Both the position numbers and the translations under genes were made by a program. The notes under the pieces are model-generated. The model searched no databases. It saw only the letters and a program-made list of their open reading frames with translations, and was not told where the DNA came from. Shown here one piece after another: positions 37,309-47,889 of a DNA stretch of 64,000 nt. The first letter of the stretch is position 1; each line of letters begins with the position of its first letter. Origin of the DNA: Cheilinus undulatus (taxonomy: Eukaryota > Chordata > Actinopteri > Labriformes > Labridae); the NCBI RefSeq assembly GCF_018320785.1, contig NC_054877.1, positions 34,060,151 to 34,124,150 on the forward strand. The letters run 5' to 3'.

Positions 37309-40300
37309 ATGAACAGAGATGAATTTACAGCAGGACGGGGGAGGAAAACATCAGTTCCAGATAAAGTCGACATGTCATTAGGTAAGATGGTCCCTGGCTA
37401 ACATTACTAAAATAGGGTACTGGCTAATGTTAGCCACTTAGTGGTGGGAGGTTGCCAGTTGCTAGAGCGTAAGCTAGCTTTCTAAATTGAGGTAATTGGT
37501 GCATTATCTCACTCTTCTGTGTAAACGATCATGTGTTGCCATCCACAGATGACATAATTCGACTGAACAAGAAGGAGCAGCAGATTAAAAGGAGACAGGC
37601 CACAGTAAATCGCCGACCAGTGAAGAAGAAAGGCCGTTTAATTCAAGGAAAAGGAGTTTCGTCCAGGACTACTGGACCAGCCCAGAGAGGTGTGTATGTA
37701 AACACTTCATCTTTTGATGACACATCGACACCTGTGCATTTTTTAATTCCTCTAAACAAGTTTGGGCACATGTTATGTGGCTTTTATTGTCGTCACAAGG
37801 AGGTGGCGTTCCTCGTGGAGGAGTGTCTAAATTAAGAAACAGGAGGGTCCCTCCTCTGCCAGGTCGACGACGAGGTCAGGGGGTTATCACAGGACTGGCA
37901 GCCAGAAGGCCAACTGCACTCCTCAAGAGGGTGGGCACACTGAACAGAGCAACAATCAACAAGGTAATGGGGATCATACTGGAGTGATCAAATACCCTAG
38001 TATGGTTATAAGCCTCTGATAGGGTTTTAGAAAGTTATTTTTATATTTGTAGTAATACTGCACTTTATGTTCAGATCCTATTGAGGGATTAAGAGCTAAT
38101 TTTGTTGATTAGACAGGGAGCTGATACTCAAAATGTCAGCCTCATGCATTAATCTCTTTAGCCTCTTAATCTCTTCCTCTGGTACAGAACATGCATCCTT
38201 GTAACTAGTGTCTTATTGAAATTGTGGGTTACTTTTAGATAGTGCTGGCCAATTAATTTCAATAACAACTTAAGCTTCCCATGCTTAATGTTTTCTACAT
38301 AGATCTTGTCATGCCAATTTAAATTTTCAGGCTTTGATGTGATATATACACGTAGAGAAAGAAAGGTGAGCGCTGAGCGGGGTAAAAAATGTCTGTAAAG
38401 TGTAACCAGGATCAGGTGCTTTTCAGAAAACTGTCCAAAGTAGAAGTGGCTGTCAAAATTGAAGATCCAAGGCACTCAGCAACAAGTCTTCATCAGGACA
38501 TAATAGACATATAAAGACCAGGTTACATTACATTGCCATTTAGCAGACACTTTTATCCAAAGCGACGCACATCTGGGGCAGGTGTTTGAGGTGTTAAGGA
38601 CCTCGCTCAAGGGCCTGTGCTGGATGCTATTGGTGCCCTTAATCCCTAATGTCCTGTAGCAAAGTTGGTGATCTGAACCAGTGAGCTATCCAGCCGCAAG
38701 TGTTTTGTATGAGGTGTCATAGGACAAGTCACCTGACAAAGGTCACTACAACAAGAAGCAAGCACAAATTAAACATAAACCATAACAGCAGGAATCAAAG
38801 TACAAAAACACATTCTTATAGTACCAAAAATTGTTCACACTAGTATAAATATAAATTTAAACAGCTAGTGAGAGTAATCACGAAAACATGAAAAAAGACA
38901 TCCTATGACTGCAGTCAATTAAGTGGGGAATTAACCCACCACACCAGAAATAGGTACAAGAACAATCTCACAGTAAATGTGAGTGTATTTAGTAGTATAC
39001 AAAACAGAGCACAGAATATGAAGCAGTCACATCCCAAAACAGACCAGCACTGGAACAAAGATGTGCACAAATAGTCTGACAAGTCACCATTTCATTTTTT
39101 GCTTTGCTGTGATATTTTGGCAACAAATATGTATCACCAGTACCCCAAAAACACAGCCAGTGTATTTTTGTCTCTGCCCAGGAGGTTATGTGATTGGCAG
39201 GGTTTGTTAGTTAGCAACATAACTCACAAAGTTATGGATGGATTTTGATGACATTTTCAGGAAATGTCAGAAATGGCATAAAGAAGAACTGATTAGATTT
39301 TGGGAGTGATCCAGCTCACCGTCTGGTTCCAGGAATTTTTAGCAAAGAAGTCTTTGCTATTGTGAGATAGGGCTAATGGCGGAGGTCTGCGCTCTCCAAG
39401 TGCTTTTCTAGTTACTAATGTGTTGAAATAATGTTATTTTCACTTATTTATTTTCATGCATTGCTTGTTTTTTAAAGTGTTAGGTTGTTTAAGATGTATA
39501 AGTTAGACAAATAGAAAAATCAGAGAGTAATCATTTAATAATCATGATCACAATACTGATCAAAAGTATGTTGATTATGAGTTGCCATAATTTAGTAGCC
39601 CTATCTTTACACCTTCATACAGTAAATGTTGGAATAGTTGTAACATGTCAGTACACTTCATTTTAGAGACTGATATTGAAAAATAGGGCCAGTTAATAAG
39701 TTAGCAAATGGAACTAATTCTAATGTTTATTCCATGCTCTGTTAGTAATCAGTTGTGTCTCCCTTTTAAATGATCTCATCTGTCATATGTCACTCATCTT
39801 TCCTAGAGCTGGTGTAAGAACTTGTCCACACATAGTTGGGTAGTTTTGTAATAATCCTGTCCACACATGCTACGTTGTCTTTGTCAGAAGTTCAGTTAAC
39901 AACATTAGTTCCAGCAAAACATCAGCTTTTGTTGTTGCCATAGTAATAAAAGTGATAAATTTGCATACCAGTGACATCAAACAGGGGAGAACCAGTGCAC
40001 AGGGTGACGTTATGAGCCCAAATCTTTAGTTTTCCCTGGCCACACATAAGCAGAGTTTCTAAAACTGTTCACCAATGAAGGAGTTTTCACAAAGGTTTTT
40101 TTCTGTGACCTAAAACTGTGTTTGCATTTGCACAGAATGCACAGAAAAACTTAATTTAAAAACATACCCACCTTTGGACAAGGCCCAGACTCCCATACTG
40201 TTGACTTTTACTTTAATGATTGATTAAAACAACTCAGAGGTGACCAACAGGTGAGTTCTGTTTCTCAGTACACACAAAAATCTTTTAATTAGCAGTGCGA

Positions 40301-43300
40301 TGCCCCAGCTTTCCAGCATTAAATTGATGCTACACAGCTACAGATACTCTTTGGCTATTGACTTGGGTGCATGGCTCAAGATGTTCCCTAGATGACTAAT
40401 TTCCCAGGCGGTAAACAAAATTCAAATGCAGACTTACTGAATAGTCTTATGGAAGGAAAATGCTTAAATGCAGTCAAAATTGAGCATAATTTATTTAAAA
40501 GTTCAGCAGGTAAACACCCAAAAATGCTATCCAGGGAGGGGTTACGATTAGCGTTAATAGCATCATCAGCCGTCAGTCCTCCTTGCAGGTTCATGCCCAC
40601 ATGTTTGTGCTGATTGCTGTTTTGTGCTGTTCAGGTCAGTATGTTAGTTTAACATGACACGGCCTACTTACAGCTGAATCCCCATTTTCTAGACTGAGGA
40701 CCCCCTATGGGATGTTATACATTTACTGTGCTTGTTGACCACTGAATGGCAGAGCAGAAAAAGCAAGGCCTTTAACCAGAGCTACAGCAGTTTTGGCATA
40801 TTCTGACAAGCATTGATAATAATTAGATCTGGTGCCGACTAGTGAGCGTGACGTCATTTTAATGTCTTTAGTCCACAAAAGCTAGTTTCAGAATGGGAGC
40901 ATGTGACACACATCTGGTCAGTGACACCACTTGATCTTAGTTTCAGCTTGCATGATAACAAGTCAGGGCTTTCAGACTACCTTTATGGGCCCTGCAACTC
41001 ATGCGCCTGATATGAACATCTTTTACTGAGAATCTAGAGAATTGAGGGCTCGCCTATTTCTTCTGTTCATCCAAAACAAACTGGAAAATACTACAGAGAA
41101 TTAACCTTGTTTCATTAGATATGAATTTCCTCATCAGTAGGTTGTTTGCAGTGAGTTCCTTGATGATCCTGATGAAGGTCACAAGATGAAATGTACCAGT
41201 CTAACGAAGTTGTTCTCTAAACATCAACTATTGGTGAAGCTTTATATTTCTATATGGGTAGAATATGTCACTGGTAACATAAACACAGTACGATTACAAT
41301 TCCTTGTTGTGCCTTTGAAAGAAAAACCCTGGTTTAGAATTTCTGCAGTACACTCATCTTGTTCATACATAATACTTTAATTCTGAATTGTTCCAGCTCC
41401 ACGGCAGAAAACACATGTTTTTCCAATGCTGGTATTTTACTGACAATAAGCTTCTGTACACACTGACAAAGAAAAACAAGAGAAGTCCTTTTAAACTTCT
41501 GCATCCATTTTTATTGTGTGAACCCAAGCCAGCTTTTCTTGCCTTTTCAAAAATGAACCACAGTCGTCCTACTTTAGTGGCTGGACCCTCATCACGCCCT
41601 GATCCTGTTACCTGGCAACAGACAGCAGACTCTGCTGCTATCTAGGCGCTGCTAAGTCACCACCTCTTCTGTTATCTGCTCCAGACAACCGTAGAAACTT
41701 TTCCATTTTGTTTACCATCACCTCAGAGCTGTTATCTCATCAGAGCCGGAGGGGCTTGATAAGAATCTCAGCAGTCATGATTGCAGACGTTAATACATTT
41801 GATTGTTCTTCCTCCTTGTATCAAACTTGAGTGATTCCCATGTTATCCTCAATATTTAGTCCTGTCAGTGTTCTAGGAAATTGTTAACTCTTCCTCATTC
41901 TTATCAAAGTTATCATAAATTAAACATGTCATTAGGTATGCACAAATACATAAGTTTGATACAGTTAAGCAGTTATCACACAAAGATTTAGTACCGCATC
42001 AATGCTTGATTCCCTTTTTTCTATAAGACTTGCATTTATATATATTTATACTGATGTTTTTTAAATGCTGGTAAATCTAGTTGTCATGCTTGTTCTTTAA
42101 CATAGTTATGAGTGTGTTTTTGTTGACAGTGTATCTTCCTACACTACCCTCCCTTTTTCAGAAAACACGGCAGAAAACAAAGCCCTTCATTCAACGTCCT
42201 GAAGCTCCATACAGGAAGCCAGAGGTACAGAGGAGGCCGTACAGGCAGCCCGATCAACAGAGAGGCCAGAATGTAACGTCGGTCAGGAGACCTTTTCAGC
42301 TACAGCGACGGTGAGGGCCAATCACAGCAGCTTGTCTTTTATTAAACAAGGAACATTGAAGGAATCTGAAGTCATCATCTCAATATTTCCTCAAACATAA
42401 AATGATTTTTAAGAGGCATAAACTGTAAAACAGGTGAATTTCAAACCTGTATTAGGGGTGAACATGTCTAAAGCAGCAGCTTAATTTGGTGACTCTTGTG
42501 TGTTTATGATGGAACTCCACATTGACGTTAAAAACATCTTTTATTTGTGCAGACCACTACCACCTGTACAGCAGACTCAGAGAGAAGCACGCCAGGCCAC
42601 GTTTCTTTTTCGCAGAGGACTCAAGGTACACAACGGTTGTTTGATGGGGAATCATCATTTCATCTCAGCTTTAAAGAATTTAAGTATTTATGCAGACTTC
42701 TGTCATGATGTTCAATTTCTAATGTCTTTATCACAGGTACAGGCCCAGGTGCAGAAGCCAAATCCTCGCTCTACTCCAGTGAGAACTCGACAGTGAGTAT
42801 TATTAGTCTGTCACTCTTGTGAGGAAGAGGAAATGTGATTAGGATATGAATCATTAGGATGGGAAAGAAGACCATTGTTTGTCATTTTAGACTCAGTGTT
42901 TGTTATGTGAATCTGTAACACTTCTCTGTTTATCCACCAGGTGGCGCACATCGACAGCCAGCAGTGGAATCTTAACTGTTTCAATCGACAACCCCACAGC
43001 CAGAACTCAGCCTGAGTAAATATCACAAAACTGTGCAGGATAATAACACTTATGTTTTTATTCTTATTTAGAAATATATCTCCAGAACACTATGATTTTA
43101 AATTAGAAACTTGCTATGGTTTATTCTGATATTTAAAGGACATTTACACATTTGATAGGGGTTATGACATTTACAGAGAAGAAGTGACTGTATGACTTCT
43201 TTGTAGGCCACCCTCAGCTTGGACGCTGCACCCTCCAGCTCCCAGCTCTGCTCCTGTTAAAGTGGAAACCGTGGAGAAGAAAATACCTAAAGGAGTGCCT

Positions 43301-45232
43301 CTGCAGTTCGACATCAACAGTGTTGGAAAACCAGTGAGAGCATTTAACAGTTTTGTTCAGTTATTATCAAGTTTGTACTTCACTTATTTGGTACATAAAT
43401 GGTTTGAAGTTTTTACAACTCAGAAATTCCAAGAGCTCATTAATGCAGAAACCAAATCCTGCCTCTTGATCCAAACACAGTTTTTTGATTGAGAGGCGGT
43501 AGCTCTGTGTGAATGGTGTAAGTCTACAAGCAATCTATAATATCAAACCTACAGACAGTCATTATGTGTGTTAGGTATTTAAGCTGATTTGTTGATACAT
43601 GTCACTCGGTAGGATGACAGCCAAAAAAGGAAGTTGGATATAAGGAGCTACTGAATTTGAAGTCAGCATGCAAGTCCTGAAAAGAGAGTCAATAAAATTA
43701 TATTCATTAATATTTAATATTTAACAAATCTGTTGTTCATATTCCACAAAAAGGTAACAGCAGGCAACAGCAGAAACCGGCCAGGCAGGAGTGCAGACAG
43801 AAGAGAGTGAGGAAAGTCAGGTTCACAGGTGAATAATACACGCAGGCAAAACAGAAAAATAAGTCTGCACACCAGAAGCTGCTCCAAAGCTTATTTAATG
43901 AAGATTATCACCACATATGTGGCGTTTTGGGCCCTAGCCCTTCATCATTGTCTGGTGATAATCTTCAATAAATAAGCTTCCTTCTTCTTTTTATTGTGAC
44001 TTTTGAGTAAGATATGCTGCTGTTTTATCAGGTAACGGTAGAAACTGGGCCAGGTGGAGGAGGAGGAGGGGGGGTCAGGTGAGGAGTCAGGTTCACTGGT
44101 GAGGCTAAGGCTGATAACAGTCTGATTATGAAAATAAATAAGGAATGGTAGTAGATGCATAATTTGTGATAAATATTGAGGGTAAAAATACAAATAATGT
44201 ATGCAGCATAAATAAGTTGTCACAGTTCTGTAACGTCAGGTGTCATTTTGATCAGAGTAGGGGGAAGACATGCACCAAACAGCACTGAGACAGGGTATCA
44301 GTCCTGTGACCAGTGCGTTGAGGACTGCGATATTTGGTGCCCCAGACCCCAGGTTGAGGACCAGTGGTCTAACTTATAATATTTAATTAATCAATGTTTA
44401 TTTTGTATCTAGGTTTTCCGGTCCAACTAAAATGATAATGCACATGGAAAAGAAACATTGTTTTAATATTGTCCTGTAAATAACTCAAGTTTAGAAAGAT
44501 TTTGGAAATTTTCCAAGTTTTCAGATACAGAAGTTGTCTTTGTAGCTGTTCTATTGCAAAACTGTATTGTTGATGGTTTACTATCAAAATAATTCCTTTA
44601 TTTTCAGAAGAACATACAAGTAAACAGATCTTATGTTAATCAGTTTACTAATACACAGGTACATCTCAAAAAATTACAATATCATGAAAAAGTTCAATAT
44701 TTTTTGTCACTCATTTCAGAAAGTGAAACCCATATATTATAGACTCATTACACATAGAGTGAAATATTTCAAGCCTTTGTTTCTTGAAATGTTGATGATT
44801 ATGGCTTACAGATAATGAAAACCCAAAATTCAGTGTCTCAGAAAATTAGAATATTGTGAATACTAGGCAACGAGTTAGAAAGTTTGCAGGAGTGTACTTG
44901 CAAGTGTTGGTTGTAAATAACAAGAATTACCCAATATTTGATGCATAGGACATTAAAATTTGTAATCCAAGTACAGTGTTATTTGATTTTACTAGACTCA
45001 TTCTGAATACTAAATTTCCTGTCCTGTAAGCCTCACTTAGGACCTTATTCATTGCATTCCTAAGCCCACCAAGTCACAAAATGTTACTCCAAACAGTGTT
45101 AAAATATGTTTGTTTTCGTTCTTCCTGCAGCAAACGTCGATGACCTTGAATGAGCGATTCCGCATCCTGAAGGATCGGCGCACAGCCACAGCACACATGA
45201 ACAAAGGCAGCCGGTTTGTAACAGTGGGTTAG
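37309..45232 (+). CDS. fyttd1: UAP56-interacting factor (FYTTD1/UIF), mRNA export adaptor
   Basis: Binds the helicase UAP56/DDX39B and loads NXF1 on mRNA for nuclear export. Coding exons: 37309-37381, 37549-37689, 37800-37963, 42162-42310, 42553-42625, 42737-42792, 42941-43015, 43207-43333, 45131-45232. Phases agree; 319 aa, close to the human protein (318). Visible features: UAP56-binding motif MSLDDIIRLNKKEQ at residues 22-35; an Arg/Lys-rich body; GVITGLAARRPT; RQATFLFRRGLKVQAQ; TRQWRTSTASSGILTVSIDN; IPKGVPLQFDINSVGK; and TMTLNERF-like SMTLNERFRIL near the end, finishing SRFVTVG. The exon 3 acceptor is ambiguous by one codon (AAG|GAG|GT). AATAAA at 45666 is a probable poly(A) signal. Divergent from phr, convergent with tsc22d2. 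Confidence 0.95.
38524..38695 (+). repeat. Common teleost repeat (AAAGCGACGCACA type)
   Basis: CATTTAGCAGACACTTTTATC followed by CAAAGCGACGCACA and CTCGCTCAAGGGCC is a block I recall from very many fish genomes. It lies in fyttd1 intron 3. The element class is unresolved. Confidence 0.6.
39172..39412 (-). repeat. Dispersed retro-like repeat, copy 2
   Basis: Reverse complement of the block at 33429-33673, with both borders present, in fyttd1 intron 3. Same features and same caution about class. Confidence 0.6.
39413..42161 (+). other. Remainder of fyttd1 intron 3
   Basis: The 4.2-kb intron 3 (37964-42161) holds the two repeats listed and otherwise unassigned AT-rich sequence. 39805-40190 contains repeated GTCCACACAT and CACACATA motifs that may be a decayed MITE. 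No exon was supported. Confidence 0.4.
43740..44125. repeat. Degenerate duplication around a long hairpin
   Basis: Near-perfect 27-bp inverted arms at 43887-43913 and 43953-43979 enclose a 39-bp loop. The flanks repeat each other loosely: GGTAACAGCAGG...GTCAGGTTCACAGGTGAA on the left and GGTAACGGTAG...GTCAGGTTCACTGGTGAG on the right. This suggests insertion with long flanking duplication, or local rearrangement, in fyttd1 intron 8. Confidence 0.55.
44654..44865. mobile_element. Non-autonomous DNA transposon (ACAGGTACATCTC type)
   Basis: Begins ACAGGTACATCTCAAAAAAT and ends near TCAGAAAATTAGAATATTGTG. The loosely self-repeating AATTA.AATAT motif and this order are those of a widespread fish element, remembered as mariner-type. 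No transposase. Confidence 0.5.
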
Positions 45233-45665
45233 AGGACAAGAGGACGGTGAAGAGTAACGCTCAGCAGCCCCTTCGTCCCACTCGGACACCTGGTGGATGC
45301 GACCTTTGTGATGGATGGGATGTATGACCCACTGACTGATTTAACCAAAGGGAAGAAGGGAAACGGTGGGATGGATGAGATCAGCCTGTGCAGCTGTGAG
45401 AACTGACGTGTCAATAGAAGAGATTGTTTAAAAATAAATCCCCATTCATTGTCCATATCATTGTACTGCGCTGTTTGTATTGTGGACCTCCTAAACTGGG
45501 AAGGAAAGAACCTTTTTTCCCTTTGGACTTGAAAGTATTGACACTACTAGAGACTGCTCAGAAATATTTGATTTACAGAGGACAGCTATGTATTTACTCC
45601 AGTGGGATGTATGTTTAAAAAACCTTTTTTGACATTTTTGAGAATTATTTTGTAAAGTTTGTTCC

Positions 45666-45671
45666 AATAAA
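45666..45671 (+). terminator. Probable fyttd1 polyadenylation signal
   Basis: AATAAA about 430 nt after the fyttd1 stop, followed within 25 nt by a pyrimidine-rich stretch. Confidence 0.5.
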
Positions 45672-45699
45672 GGAGTTTCTCTTACAATATATGGTTCAG

Positions 45700-46020
45700 C
45701 CTAGATCAGTCCGTAAGGTCTCAATGAAATCGAGCCAATGTCTTTGCATCTCAAAAATGTTTTTTGTTTGTTTTGTGGAGTTTGTAAAAAACGAATTCCT
45801 CTTAAAAGATAAGTGGTCTCCGAATAAGGTGTCGAAACATCTCTGCAACAATTAGGAGAAATAGGAGGAACCTGAGCTAAATTTAAAGAGTTTTTACAAA
45901 AGGTCTGAATACTTATGTCAATGTCATGTTTCTGTTTTATATTTGCACTAATTTGCAAAAATTTCTAGAATTCTGTTTTCACTTTCTCATGAGTGTAGAT
46001 TAATGAGAAATGTTTCTACA
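45700..46020 (+). mobile_element. Tc1-like transposon 3' fragment
   Basis: AAAGGTCTGAATACTTATGT, then GCAAAAATTTCTAGAATTCTG and TTTTCACTTTCTCATGAGTG, is the usual order of the 3' untranslated end of fish Tc1 elements. The 5' part is only weakly transposase-like. Fragment, inactive; located just past the fyttd1 poly(A) signal. Confidence 0.65.
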
Positions 46021-46377
46021 GGAGCATTAGGCTGCAACATAACTTTAAAAAAAGACATTGTACACACATATTTTTCTGGGGGCTGGCAAGAAACTTTCTT
46101 TGTTGTGAAGTCACATGGTCACCTGTACAATTCCATAACTTGTGGGATTTTTATGGCATCTTTGTGCCTGTATGGTATCCCTTGGGTTTTGAATCTTGGA
46201 AAATATACATGTTTAATTTATGCAATAGCAATTTTTAGGAAGTTGCTGCATTTCAGGGGGGTTTTCAAGCACAAGTAAAACATTTTATATGCCCACAAGA
46301 CTCAGAAAAGGGAAATAAAATGGTTTCTTAATGTCTGTCAGAAAGTATCAGGCATCTCTTGGAATCTGAATATTGCT

Positions 46378-46383
46378 TTTATT
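46378..46383 (-). terminator. Candidate tsc22d2 polyadenylation signal
   Basis: AATAAA on the - strand about 1.5 kb past the tsc22d2 stop. TSC22D genes often have long 3' UTRs, so a more distant site is possible. Confidence 0.3.
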
Positions 46384-47889
46384 TAAATACATTAAAATTT
46401 GCAATGTAACAAAACTATTGGCATATGAAATTCAAACACCATTTAAATGAACAAAACATGGCTCACTTCATTTTTCTGTGACTAGTGTCAGTAACACTAG
46501 GTAATTTTCTCTCCGCCCACTCTGCTCTGCATTGTCCCATCCCCCCTCGCCCATTTACACTGTTCACAGACTATCTTACAATAAGAGTGCTGAATAAAAA
46601 TGAGGTAAGAAAGTGGTTTGAAGATTACAGATCATGCAAAACATGCTGAACAGCAACAAAATATTCTGTGAAGGAGGAAGTAACAAAACAACCAGAAAAA
46701 AAAGGTGTGCATTTAAAAATAATCAAATTTACACAGCTTTGCATCTTTGGTTACAAAGTAGGTTGAATGATTTCACAGCTTTCCCCCCCAGCCCCCTCAG
46801 GAAAACAATGGAGGAAAAAAAAACAAGAAGGAGGGGGGTATGGCAACACTAATTCACTTGAACCTTCACCAGATGCCATCTGCAGGCACACGTTAAGATT
46901 TGTTGTCAACAGGTGGAGTCACCCACCAAGGCTCTTAATACTTTTACAAAACAATAATATACATTCATGCTGATCTTGACTTTCGGTAAGAATTGGCAAT
47001 TGGAGAGAAGAATTTGAGTTAGTGTTAAACATCTGTCAGAATTCAGCTTTTGTTTCTTTGCCTACTTTTTAAACAATTCAATCTAAAGCGTTGCCTCAGG
47101 GAAGAATGGCCAAAATGTTGAAACACTAATAGAAAATAAGGAACTAGTCGCCGGGCTACTGTTAAACAGGTGACATGAGACTGTTCATGTGTGAAAATAG
47201 CAGCCCTGTAATAAATAAAACACTTAACAGTAGAACTCAAAAGACTGATGCAAGAGTTGGACTTGATGTAAAAAGTAACGGCAGCGGGTGTGGCGCTCCG
47301 AAAAATCAGATTCACTCTCTCCCACTTCTTTCTATACAACATGAAACAGCAAGGCTAAAAATACCCTTTTGCCCCCTCATTTATCTTACGTTAAAAAAAT
47401 AATCACTCTCTGTTTAGACAATCACTCCTGTTTGTCCCTTATGTGAGGCGAACCCCCTCCCTTTCCACACTCTCGCTTTGAGCAGGTCAGCGTCGTGGCA
47501 TGGGTCCAAGAGGAGACGTCCCGTCCACGAGCTAGGACCCAGCAGGCACCCGTACTGGGATAACAGCCAAGATGAACAACCTCCTGACACAGTCCAATCT
47601 CCACACACTTCTCCTCCATCCAAGTCTTTCTCACTCGCTCTCTGATGATTGCATTAACACTGGAAAGGCCCACAGTACAGATGCATACACGCTTACATTT
47701 CACAGTCATACCTGCGTACACACCGTGCACACGCACACTCACGCGCGAGCTGTACTTTGTGGTCAAGCTGGTGGCGAAGAAGACAAAGAGTTTTTTCTTC
47801 TTTTTATTTCACATACACTAATTTTTTAATAGGTTGCAGAGAAGATGCTCTTCTTTTTTTCTGCCCTCTAAGAAGCAGGCAGATGCACT
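46384..47889 (-). other. Presumed tsc22d2 3' UTR
   Basis: No other gene is seen between the candidate poly(A) signal and the tsc22d2 stop codon. Open frames here on either strand lack family resemblance. Confidence 0.4.
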
